From NCBI GenBank assembly GCA_016929985.1, contig JAFGIH010000537.1, positions 1 through 5,432 on the forward strand: a stretch of 5,432 nucleotides of DNA, in the 5' to 3' direction. This stretch comes from Thermoleophilia bacterium (GTDB taxonomy: Bacteria; Actinomycetota; Thermoleophilia; RBG-16-64-13). The notes under the pieces are model-generated. The model was not told the origin of the DNA. It was given only the letters and a program-made list of their open reading frames with translations, and made no database searches. Positions 1-5,432 of the stretch are shown here, piece after piece (within the stretch, counting starts at the first letter, position 1; each line of letters starts with the position of its first letter). A program made the translations under genes and the position numbers.

Positions 1-2
1 AC

Positions 3-1343
3 GCCATCCTGGGCCAGCAGCTTCGGGCGGACCTCGACTCCAAACTCCTGCAGCAACTCACCCACTATCAACAGATGGTGAGCTTTGCGGTCGACGAGAG
101 CGCATTGGCGACGGCGACAGCCGACTACCTCTCCGGCGCGCAGTCGAGCGCCCTACGCCAGAATGCCTACGTGCTCTCGCTGCAGACCGCGGACGGCACA
201 GTCGTCTCCAACTCCAGCGACCTCCGTCTGGAGGAACTCGCGGCCACACAAACCCTTCTTCGGACGGGCGAGCCCTACCTGCTCGATGTAGATCTCGGCG
301 GGCGATCGTACCGAGTCGCCGGCACGCCGGTGCGCTTGGGCGACAGTCAGATCGGCGCCGTGGAGATCGGTGGTTCGCTCGCAGGCGTCAAAGACACCCT
401 GCAGCGCCTCCTGCTGCTCCTGGCCATCGGAGGAGCTCTCGGCTGCCTCGTGGTGGGGCTGGGCACGTGGGTCCTGATGGGCCGGGCGCTCGATCCCGTC
501 CGTCGCATAACGCGCACGGCCGCTTCCATCTCCCACGACGATCTCACCCGCAGGATCGGCTATTCGGGCCCCAGGGACGAGATCGGCGAGCTGGCCCTCA
601 CCATGGACGCCATGCTCGATCGGTTGCAGTCGGCCTTCACCACTCAGGAGCAGTTCATCTCGGACGCGTCGCACGAACTGCGGACGCCGCTCACTATCAT
701 CAAGGGTCACCTGCAGGTGCTGGACCGCCAGGAATCGCCGGACCCCGCATTCGTAAGACAGGAGCACGGGCTCGTCATCGAGGAGCTGGATCGCATGAAC
801 AGGCTGGTCGCCGACCTCCTCACCCTGGCCCGAGCCACCCGGGTGGACTTCTTGCGCAAGGAGAGCATCGACTTGGACGGCTTCCTGCAGTCGCTGGTCG
901 CTCAGGGCCCCCATCTGGGCGAACGCACCTGGGTGCTCGACTCACTCCCGGGCGGCTCGGTGCTGGCCGACCAGGACCGGCTGACCCAGGTCTTCCTCAA
1001 CCTCATCCAGAACGCGGTACAGCACACGCTGGAAGGGCAGGTCGTCGCCGTGGGGGGCGAACGGACTCCAGACCGGGTGCTCCTTTGGGTCCGCGACCAA
1101 GGAGCGGGCATGAGCCCAGATACCGTCGAGCACGTCTTCGAGCGCTTCTACCGGGGCGCCAAGCCGGAGGGAGCCGGGGCGCAGGACGCCGACACGGCGG
1201 ACACCGGCGCGGGCCTCGGGCTCGCCATCGTGAAGGCGATCGTGGAAGCCCACGGGGGCAATATCTCAGTCGACAGCCGGCTGGGAGCCGGTACGCGCTT
1301 CACCGTCTCGCTAAGGGGATCAACGCCCGGGGTCGATATATGA
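3..1343 (+). CDS. Sensor histidine kinase, 5'-truncated by the window edge
   Basis: Membrane sensor kinase that autophosphorylates on a histidine and passes the phosphate to a response regulator, which is not in this window. The frame is open to the first base, so the ATG at 75 is probably internal; 446 residues are visible from the codon at position 3. In that numbering, residues 1 to about 134 are an extracytoplasmic sensor region, about 136-160 a Leu/Val/Gly-rich transmembrane helix, and about 161-213 a HAMP linker. The HisKA domain has the H box SHELRTP with the phospho-acceptor His224. The HATPase_c domain has an N box (Asn333, Asn337), G1 box DQGAGM (365-370), F box FERFY and G2 box GAGLGLAIVKAI (402-413). 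All catalytic motifs are intact. The stimulus cannot be read from the sensor region, which I do not recognise. A first transmembrane helix and probably the regulator gene should lie upstream. The stop is followed after 32 bases by the small peptide gene, suggesting one transcript. Confidence 0.95.
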   Translation, partial: AILGQQLRADLDSKLLQQLTHYQQMVSFAVDESALATATADYLSGAQSSALRQNAYVLSLQTADGTVVSNSSDLRLEELAATQTLLRTGEPYLLDVDLGGRSYRVAGTPVRLGDSQIGAVEIGGSLAGVKDTLQRLLLLLAIGGALGCLVVGLGTWVLMGRALDPVRRITRTAASISHDDLTRRIGYSGPRDEIGELALTMDAMLDRLQSAFTTQEQFISDASHELRTPLTIIKGHLQVLDRQESPDPAFVRQEHGLVIEELDRMNRLVADLLTLARATRVDFLRKESIDLDGFLQSLVAQGPHLGERTWVLDSLPGGSVLADQDRLTQVFLNLIQNAVQHTLEGQVVAVGGERTPDRVLLWVRDQGAGMSPDTVEHVFERFYRGAKPEGAGAQDADTADTGAGLGLAIVKAIVEAHGGNISVDSRLGAGTRFTVSLRGSTPGVDI

Positions 1344-1375
1344 GTATCCCTGGCCAACAACGAAAGGAGCAGCGG

Positions 1376-1606
1376 ATGAGCACGAGGACGAAGAGAGGTG
1401 TCGTTGCACTGCTGGTGGTGGCGATGCTGTTGGTTTTGGGCCTGGCGACTTTCGCGGTCGCCGCTCCCAACGCCGCGGCTCCCGGACCGGCGCCCAACGC
1501 GGGCGACGGGGTCTCTGACGGCAGTGGGCTCGACGCACCCTTCGGAACCGGCCCCGCCGGTGCTCCCAACGCCGCTGACGGAGTGTCTGACGGCAGCGGG
1601 TTCTAG
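1376..1606 (+). CDS. Small secreted or membrane-anchored peptide with duplicated 14-residue repeat
   Basis: Encodes 76 residues; I do not recognise a family. The start is supported by AAAGGAG at 1363-1369, six bases before ATG. The N-terminus has a basic stretch (Arg4, Lys6, Arg7), a hydrophobic core at about 9-26 and AVA before residue 30, the pattern of a Sec signal peptide; an uncleaved anchor is also possible. The remaining 47 residues have no Lys or Arg and five Asp, and are rich in Ala, Pro, Gly and Asn. They contain two copies of APNAxDGVSDGSG(L/F), residues 39-52 and 63-76, identical at 12 of 14 positions, the second forming the exact C-terminus; a partial copy (APNAA) lies at 30-34. 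The gene follows the kinase by 32 bases and precedes a hairpin, so it is likely the last gene of the kinase operon. Possible roles, all inference: an extracytoplasmic ligand or modulator of the kinase, a cation-binding peptide, or a precursor of small signalling peptides. Confidence 0.8.
   Translation: MSTRTKRGVVALLVVAMLLVLGLATFAVAAPNAAAPGPAPNAGDGVSDGSGLDAPFGTGPAGAPNAADGVSDGSGF
1490..1603 (+). repeat. In-frame direct repeat within the small peptide gene (copies 1490-1531 and 1562-1603)
   Basis: Two 42-base copies are separated by 30 bases and agree at 34 of 42 positions. Of the eight differences, five are synonymous third-base changes; the other three lie in two codons, giving Gly43/Ala67 and Leu52/Phe76. 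The protein repeat is therefore better kept than the DNA, which suggests selection on the peptide rather than a recent duplication. Confidence 0.85.
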
Positions 1607-1627
1607 AACACCACAAAGTCGCTGAAC

Positions 1628-1659
1628 CAGATGCCCGGCCTCAAAAGGCCGGGCATCTG
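1628..1659 (+). terminator. Hairpin terminator-like structure after the small peptide gene
   Basis: A perfect 14-bp stem (1628-1641 pairing with 1646-1659) closes a CAAA loop. It is GC-rich and begins 21 bases after the stop of the peptide gene, just before the promoter of the next gene. There is no T-run on either side, so it is not a textbook intrinsic terminator. It could end transcription weakly, need Rho, or protect the 3' end of the kinase/peptide mRNA. Confidence 0.7.
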
Positions 1660-1674
1660 CATCTCTGAGGTGGG

Positions 1675-1703
1675 TTGCGCGCGCCGCTCGCCTACCGTAG
1701 GCT
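1675..1703 (+). promoter_or_regulatory. Candidate sigma70-type promoter of the YkgJ-family gene
   Basis: TTGCGC at 1675-1680 and TAGGCT at 1698-1703 are separated by exactly 17 bases. A second TAGGCT overlaps at 1703-1708, six bases before the ATG at 1714. From either box, transcription would start zero to a few bases before the ATG, giving a nearly leaderless mRNA. The TTG at 1675, which is in frame with the gene, is then the -35 box and not a start codon. The call rests on sequence resemblance and position only. Confidence 0.45.
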
Positions 1704-1713
1704 AGGCTTCTCC

Positions 1714-2421
1714 ATGGAACGACGTCCACAGCTCTCCCCCATTTGGAAGCCGTACGCCCAGAGCGCTCAGGCCCTCGGCTCTCGCCTGACCCACGCCACT
1801 CTCGGGCCGGGCATGAGCGGCAGTCGGCTGTACGACCTCACCCGGCGGCTGCACAAGGAACTCGACGGCATGATGCAGCAGGCCTTCGACTCGCTGCCGG
1901 GCGAGGGACGGCTGGCCTGTGCGCCCGGCTGCGACCACTGTTGCCGAACGCTGCGTGTGACCGTCAGTCCCATCGAAGTGTTCACCCTCGTCCGCCGGCT
2001 CCGCGACTCCCATCTCCCCGACCCCGCACTGGAGGCGCGACTTGCCGCGCTGACGCCCGATCTGGCCGCGCCGACGCCTGCCCAGGCCCTGCCGTCGCCC
2101 GGCGGCCTTCAGCCGTGTCCGTTGCTTGCCGACGGCGGCCTCTGTCTCGTCTACAGCTCCCGCCCGATGGCCTGCCGCGGCTGTGTCTCGGGAGACGCCT
2201 CGCTCTGCGCTGCCTGTGATGATGAGCGGCCGGTGCCACGCTCCACGGCTCACCAGTTGGGATCGGCGGCCATGATGAAAGGCGTCACGGATGCCTTGAA
2301 CGCCCTGGGCCTGGCCGGCAGACCCATCGAACTGCGAGCGGGCCTGTGGCTGGCCCTCCGTGAAGACGATGCCGAGAAGCGGTGGCTGCGCGGTGAGGAT
2401 GCCTTGCGGTCGATCACCTAA
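1714..2421 (+). CDS. YkgJ-family cysteine-cluster protein (putative metal-binding)
   Basis: Encodes 235 residues. The N-terminal part of the cluster reads CAPGCDHCC (Cys69, Cys73, Cys76, Cys77), the CxxxCxxCC signature of the YkgJ/UPF0153 family, thought to bind zinc or an iron-sulfur centre. A second set follows, with Cys135 and Cys144 in CPLLADGGLC, then VYSSRPMACRGC (Cys154, Cys157) and Cys165 and Cys168; the RPxxCR element is typical of the family. Ten cysteines lie within 100 residues, and there is no membrane helix or signal peptide, so the protein should be cytoplasmic. The biochemical role of the family is unknown. I chose ATG 1714 because a promoter-like element lies directly upstream and the in-frame TTG at 1675 would fall inside it; a weak TAGG is at 1703-1706. 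ATG 1813 is an alternative start that would keep the whole cluster. The gene is flanked by a hairpin upstream and the cupin promoter downstream, so it appears monocistronic. Confidence 0.85.
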   Translation: MERRPQLSPIWKPYAQSAQALGSRLTHATLGPGMSGSRLYDLTRRLHKELDGMMQQAFDSLPGEGRLACAPGCDHCCRTLRVTVSPIEVFTLVRRLRDSHLPDPALEARLAALTPDLAAPTPAQALPSPGGLQPCPLLADGGLCLVYSSRPMACRGCVSGDASLCAACDDERPVPRSTAHQLGSAAMMKGVTDALNALGLAGRPIELRAGLWLALREDDAEKRWLRGEDALRSIT

Positions 2422-2510
2422 TGAACGCTAATTCATACATGGGTTATGCCGCCAGGGACGCAAGATCGAGGGCGGCGCGGCACGAGACAGTTAAGTTATG
2501 TGAAACATTC

Positions 2511-2540
2511 TTGACCGAACGCCGGGTGGCCAGCTATCGT
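2511..2540 (+). promoter_or_regulatory. Sigma70-type promoter of the cupin-marR-SDR operon
   Basis: TTGACC (2511-2516) and TATCGT (2535-2540) are separated by 18 bases, in a locally AT-richer stretch of the 202-base gap after the YkgJ-family gene. The expected start site is near 2547, leaving a leader of about 77 bases before the cupin ATG. No riboswitch-like fold or attenuator was seen in that leader. The rest of the gap (2422-2510) holds nothing I can name. Confidence 0.65.
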
Positions 2541-2550
2541 GTTTGATAGC
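2533..2550. promoter_or_regulatory. Candidate operator: perfect inverted repeat over the -10 box
   Basis: GCTATC (2533-2538), six unpaired bases, then GATAGC (2545-2550). This 18-base dyad covers the -10 hexamer and the predicted transcription start, where a bound dimer would block RNA polymerase. MarR dimers typically bind palindromes of about 16-20 bases at such positions, and a marR gene lies in the same operon, so autorepression is the natural inference. Binding itself is not shown by the sequence. Confidence 0.55.
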
Positions 2551-2623
2551 GGGAGCGTTTTCCCCTCAGATTCCTTGTTTGTACTGCCGGTGGTTGGGGC
2601 CCTTAGACGGAAAGGATGTGCAC

Positions 2624-3715
2624 ATGGCAGACAGGCAATACGCGAAGTACGTCCAGCCTTTGCGCCTAGGGACGGAGGTCGTCAACCCTTCTTTCCGCGG
2701 CAAGATCTCAGACTTCGCCCTCATCCACGACCAGAAGACCACGCCTGAGTCTCCTATCCGCACGGAGACCTATTACGCGTACGCCCCCGGGGCCGGAGCG
2801 TTCGCCCCGAGCAAGCACCTGCCCGTGGTCGACGGCAGGCCGGCCGAGGAGCTGAGAGACGTGGGATCGCACTCCCATAACGACTTCGACGAGGTGTACT
2901 ACTTCTTCGGAACCGACTCCACCGACAACACCCGCTTGGGGGGACAGGTGGAGATGTGGCTGGGGCACGGCAAAGACGCCGAGAAGTACGTCATGAAAGA
3001 CCCCACGGCCATCTACGTGCCGAAGGGATTGGCCCACAATCCCTGGATCGTCACCAAGGTCACCGATCCCGGCCATCCCATCATGATCACGTGCGTCTCT
3101 CTCACCAACACGTACAGCCTGGCGCCGGACGCGGCGAAGAACTACCCCTACCCGCCCGCGTTCAACCCCGACCTGATCGGGGTGCCGCAGCCCGGCAAGG
3201 GCAAGTACGCCAAGTACGTGAATCGCCTGACCCTCTCGCAGGACATCTACATCTCCCTCCTGCTGGGTCGCGTCTGCACGCCGAACCTGATGTTCGACGA
3301 CAAGGTCTTCCGGGCGCCGCTCTGGACGGAGTTCTTCTTCGCCTACGCCGGCGGGACGGGGGTCGGGGTACCCACACTGGCAGACATCGCCAAGAACGAC
3401 GCGATGGCCTACTGGGACTGGACCAAGGGCATGCAGCACCACCAGAGCTACGACGAGGTGTTCCTGTTCCTGCCCACGCATCCCCACGACATCCTCGACC
3501 TGGGTGGAGAGCACGTGTCCTATCTGGGCGACGAGGGCTACAGCTTCACCGAGCCGACGGCGGTCTACGTGCCAGGCAGAGTGCTCCACAATCCCCAGTA
3601 CTTCAAACGGGTCGACCGGCCCTACTACATGCTGGTCATCGCCCTGACCGACAACGGCGCGTTCCACGACGGGGAATTCACCCCGGTCCCGGCCCCAAAG
3701 ACCTTCCAGTTCTAG
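2624..3715 (+). CDS. Two-domain cupin (bicupin) protein, function unknown
   Basis: Encodes 363 residues, no signal peptide or membrane helix, so cytoplasmic. The protein is an internal duplication: both halves open with YAKYV (residues 6-10 and 195-199). Domain 1 has cupin motif 1 HSHNDFDE (His83, His85, Glu90) and motif 2 PKGLAHNP (133-140, His138), a full metal-ligand set. Domain 2 has HHQSYDE (His273, Glu278) and PGRVLHNP (317-324, His322), but the residue matching His83 is Gln271. Cupins include metal-dependent dioxygenases, isomerases, decarboxylases and hydrolases; the sequence does not tell which, and I do not recognise this subfamily. The start is ATG 2624, with AAAGGA at 2611-2616 seven bases upstream. 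The frame stays open back to a TTG at 2543, but that lies before the predicted transcription start. First gene of an operon with a MarR regulator and an SDR, suggesting an enzyme acting on a small, perhaps aromatic or cyclic, compound (inference). Confidence 0.85.
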   Translation: MADRQYAKYVQPLRLGTEVVNPSFRGKISDFALIHDQKTTPESPIRTETYYAYAPGAGAFAPSKHLPVVDGRPAEELRDVGSHSHNDFDEVYYFFGTDSTDNTRLGGQVEMWLGHGKDAEKYVMKDPTAIYVPKGLAHNPWIVTKVTDPGHPIMITCVSLTNTYSLAPDAAKNYPYPPAFNPDLIGVPQPGKGKYAKYVNRLTLSQDIYISLLLGRVCTPNLMFDDKVFRAPLWTEFFFAYAGGTGVGVPTLADIAKNDAMAYWDWTKGMQHHQSYDEVFLFLPTHPHDILDLGGEHVSYLGDEGYSFTEPTAVYVPGRVLHNPQYFKRVDRPYYMLVIALTDNGAFHDGEFTPVPAPKTFQF

Positions 3716-3724
3716 AGGAGCGTG

Positions 3725-3730
3725 AGGAGA
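3725..3730 (+). promoter_or_regulatory. Ribosome binding site that favours the GTG start at 3734
   Basis: AGGAGA lies just before GTG 3734. The other in-frame GTG at 3722 has its nearest GAGGAG (3715-3720) only one base away, too close for initiation, and ATG 3776 has no purine-rich element ahead of it. The spacing to 3734 is itself short (about four bases from GGAG), so the choice is probable rather than certain. Confidence 0.5.
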
Positions 3731-3733
3731 ACA

Positions 3734-4354
3734 GTGAATCCCACTGACACCACGCACATCGACATCGATAGCCGGATGCCGCCTCAAACGGTCGCCGAGG
3801 CGGAGTTGGAGCAGGTCTGTCAGTCGATCTGGAAGACCACCGAGGAGGTCCTGGAGCTCCTGCGCTCCTACTCGATGTACCAGATCCAGCGCCAGAAGCA
3901 CACCGACGCACTTTGGATCGACGAGGTGACGCGGGCTCAGGGCCAAACGGTCATCGCCGTCAAAGAGTTGTGCCAGGTACACCCTGAGGGCGTCACACTG
4001 AAGAAGATCGCAGAGGCGACCCGCGTCTCGCCGGCAGCCGCATCGGTCATGGTCGACCTGCTCGTGAGCAAGAAGATGCTCAGGCGCGCGCGCTCCAGGA
4101 CCGACCGCAGAGCCATCCTGGTCCGGCTCACCCCGCAGACGGTCCGTCTTTTTGAGATCTGCGACCGGAGCCTTGGGGAGGCCGTCATGGGCGTGGCCGA
4201 CGAGCTGGGCCCGGAGGTAGTGCAGGAGTGGCAACGGATCCTGTCGGCCGCCGCGTCGGTGCTCCGACGGACTGTGGTGGGAGACCCATCCCCAGGGTCC
4301 ACAGAGCCCCAAGCCAGTGGGCGCGGAGAACCGTTCGAGGAGGTATCGGCATGA
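3734..4354 (+). CDS. MarR-family transcriptional regulator
   Basis: Encodes 206 residues from GTG 3734. A winged helix-turn-helix occupies about residues 86-135: VTLKKIAEATRVS (87-99), a recognition helix of about 99-113 (SPAAASVMVDLLVSK), then a wing with RTDRRAILVRLT, carrying the DRR pattern typical of MarR wings. Helical flanks (about 26-80 and 135-180) would form the dimer interface and ligand pocket. MarR proteins usually have about 140-160 residues; this one has a longer N-terminal helical segment and a Pro/Ser/Gly-rich tail of some 25 residues that looks disordered. It starts 18 bases after the cupin gene and its stop overlaps the SDR start (ATGA), so the three genes are translated together. 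It probably represses its own operon at the dyad at 2533-2550 and releases on binding a small molecule, often a phenolic in this family; the ligand is unknown. Confidence 0.88.
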   Translation: MNPTDTTHIDIDSRMPPQTVAEAELEQVCQSIWKTTEEVLELLRSYSMYQIQRQKHTDALWIDEVTRAQGQTVIAVKELCQVHPEGVTLKKIAEATRVSPAAASVMVDLLVSKKMLRRARSRTDRRAILVRLTPQTVRLFEICDRSLGEAVMGVADELGPEVVQEWQRILSAAASVLRRTVVGDPSPGSTEPQASGRGEPFEEVSA

Positions 4355-5145
4355 GACTGGATGGAAAGACCGCTCTCGTCACCGGCGGTGGCACCGGTAT
4401 CGGCGCCGCTATCGCCGAGCGGCTCGTCGCGGAGGGAGCCAAGGTGTGCATCACCGGCCGCCGCAAGGAGAGGCTGGAGCAGGAGGCCGCCGGACTCGGC
4501 ACGGAGTCGGTCTTGGCGTGCCCCGGCGACGTCGCCAACAGTGACGACGTGAAAAGGATGGTCGCGTCCACCGTCGCTTTCGGTGGGAGCATAGACATCC
4601 TGGTCAACAACGCGGCTTACGACGTCTACGGCGTGATCACGGAGCTCGACCCCGAAGAGTGGCAGCGTGTCATGGACGTCAACCTCAAGGCGCCCTTCAT
4701 GCTGATGAAGGAGAGCCTGCCGCACATGATCGAGAACGGTGGAGGCTCCATCATCAACATCGCGTCCATCGGCGGCATCCGCTGCATGGCGGGCAGTCCG
4801 GCCTACGGCACCTCAAAGGCCGGCCTCATCCATCTCACCAAGGCGGTCGCTTTGGACTACGGTCCTTTCGGGGTGAGATGCAACGTCGTGTGCCCCGGGG
4901 CGACCCGCACCGAGATGTTCGAAGACACGGTGGGCAAGATAGCCCAGGCGAAAGGCACCGACGTGGAGACCCTGCTCAAGGGGTTCGCCGCACCCGTTCC
5001 GCTGAGAAGGGTGTCTACGCCCAGCGAGATGGCCGGAGTATGTGCCTTCCTGGCCGGTGAAGACTCGTCGTTCATGACCGGAGCCGTGCTCGTTGTCGAC
5101 GGCGGGGCCATCATCGTAGATGTGGCCGGAGTCGCGGACGACTGA
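4351..5145 (+). CDS. Short-chain dehydrogenase/reductase (SDR), NADP(H)-type
   Basis: Encodes 264 residues, the usual length of a classical SDR, and should be a soluble Rossmann-fold oxidoreductase interconverting an alcohol and a ketone. Visible motifs: cofactor loop TGGGTGIG (11-18), NNAA (86-89), Asn111, catalytic Ser139, and YxxxK with Tyr152 and Lys156, so the full Asn-Ser-Tyr-Lys tetrad is present. PGATRTEMF (182-190) and VDGG (249-252) are standard C-terminal elements. Strand 2 ends in TGRR (35-38) rather than an acidic residue, which favours NADP(H). It resembles 3-oxoacyl-ACP reductase or gluconate dehydrogenase-like members, but the substrate cannot be inferred. The start ATG 4351 has GAGGAGG at 4337-4343 and overlaps the marR stop; the frame is open further upstream, but that part is marR read in another frame. 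Third gene of the operon, likely acting in the same pathway as the bicupin. Confidence 0.93.
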   Translation: MRLDGKTALVTGGGTGIGAAIAERLVAEGAKVCITGRRKERLEQEAAGLGTESVLACPGDVANSDDVKRMVASTVAFGGSIDILVNNAAYDVYGVITELDPEEWQRVMDVNLKAPFMLMKESLPHMIENGGGSIINIASIGGIRCMAGSPAYGTSKAGLIHLTKAVALDYGPFGVRCNVVCPGATRTEMFEDTVGKIAQAKGTDVETLLKGFAAPVPLRRVSTPSEMAGVCAFLAGEDSSFMTGAVLVVDGGAIIVDVAGVADD

Positions 5146-5171
5146 GCGGCCCGCTGATGACGGCTTCGCTG

Positions 5172-5432
5172 CTAGCTGATAGTCAGACCCCCATCGACAC
5201 CGATACACTGACCGGTGATGAAGGAAGCCTTGTCCGAGCAGAGCCAGATGACTGCTTCGGCGACTTCCTCAGGAAACCCGACGCGCTTGAGGGGAAGGTG
5301 GCTCATCAACTTGTCGGACTCCCCAGGCGTCGAGCTGGTGAGGTACTCCCACAGCAGAGTGTTCTGGATGGGACCGGGCAGCACCGCGTTCACGCGTATG
5401 TTGAGCGGACCACCTTCTACAGCCGCGCTCCG
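5172..5432 (-). CDS. Short-chain dehydrogenase/reductase, C-terminal part (5'-truncated by window edge)
   Basis: The frame is open to the window end and shows the last 86 residues of a second SDR. NIRVNAVLPGPIQNTLL (window residues 11-27) is the post-catalytic strand and PG loop of classical SDRs, and PEEVAEAVIWLCSD, FITGQ and VDGG are the usual C-terminal elements. The catalytic Tyr-Lys and the cofactor loop lie outside. It differs clearly from the neighbouring SDR (for example LKRVGFPEEVAEAV here against LRRVSTPSEMAGVC there), so it is not a recent copy. It runs tail to tail with that gene, with 26 bases between the stops, and belongs to a separate minus-strand transcript. Its substrate is unknown. 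Confidence 0.9.
   Translation of the reverse strand, partial: RSAAVEGGPLNIRVNAVLPGPIQNTLLWEYLTSSTPGESDKLMSHLPLKRVGFPEEVAEAVIWLCSDKASFITGQCIGVDGGLTIS

Noticed and set aside
153..914. 253-codon minus-strand open frame inside the histidine kinase gene
   Set aside because: It is antisense to intact HAMP, HisKA and sensor coding sequence, and its translation has no domain-like features.
1148..1729. Minus-strand open frame across the kinase 3' end, the peptide gene and the hairpin
   Set aside because: It spans a terminator-like hairpin and two plus-strand genes, and encodes an Arg-rich sequence of the kind expected from GC-rich shadows.
2448..2482. GCCGCC (2448-2453) can pair with GGCGGC (2471-2476) downstream of the YkgJ-family gene; a possible terminator
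   Set aside because: The stem is only six pairs with a 17-base loop and no T-run, and an alternative register is equally good. That is expected by chance in GC-rich DNA.
2498..2508. ATGT-GAA-ACAT dyad and TGTGA just upstream of the -35 box, resembling a CRP/FNR half site
   Set aside because: The arms are only four bases, and the second half site (TCACA or ATCAA) is missing at the right spacing.
2708..4312. 534-codon open frame on the minus strand, antisense to the cupin and marR genes
   Set aside because: It is the GC-rich shadow of two genes with clear family motifs. Its translation shows no recognisable domain and is low in complexity, and it has no supporting start context.
5145..5155. 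AGCGG-C-CCGCT palindrome next to the SDR stop, as a bidirectional terminator
   Set aside because: Allowing for a realistic loop, only four pairs remain and there is no T-run, which is too weak to support a terminator call.

Overview
The window is high-GC bacterial DNA with compact, mostly plus-strand genes, good Shine-Dalgarno sequences and short intergenic gaps. One kinase, a YkgJ-type cysteine-cluster protein and a cupin/MarR/SDR operon in GC-rich codon usage would fit a high-GC Actinomycetota-like lineage, but nothing in the window fixes the taxon. No rRNA, tRNA, CRISPR array or mobile element is visible.

Left part (1-1660): the window opens inside a membrane-bound sensor histidine kinase (sensor domain, transmembrane helix, HAMP, HisKA, HATPase_c), whose N-terminus lies outside. 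Thirty-two bases after its stop is a small gene for a 76-residue secreted or membrane-anchored peptide with two nearly identical 14-residue repeats. A 14-bp hairpin then closes this unit. Kinase and repeat peptide are probably co-transcribed.

Middle (1675-2421): a monocistronic gene for a YkgJ-family (CxxxCxxCC) cysteine-cluster protein. A promoter-like pair with 17-bp spacing sits so close to the ATG that the transcript should be almost leaderless.

Right part (2511-5145): a three-gene operon. A well-spaced sigma70-type promoter carries a perfect 6-6-6 inverted repeat over its -10 box and predicted start site. It drives a two-domain cupin protein of unrecognised function, a MarR-family regulator 18 bases later, and a short-chain dehydrogenase/reductase overlapping the regulator by ATGA. 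The simplest reading is a small-molecule-inducible catabolic or detoxification operon, autoregulated by its MarR protein, in which the bicupin and the NADP(H)-type SDR act on the same unknown substrate or on consecutive intermediates. A second, different SDR gene enters from the right on the minus strand and ends 26 bases from the first, tail to tail, so the metabolic locus may continue beyond the window.

The least explained items are the bicupin operon with its candidate operator, and the kinase-linked repeat peptide.
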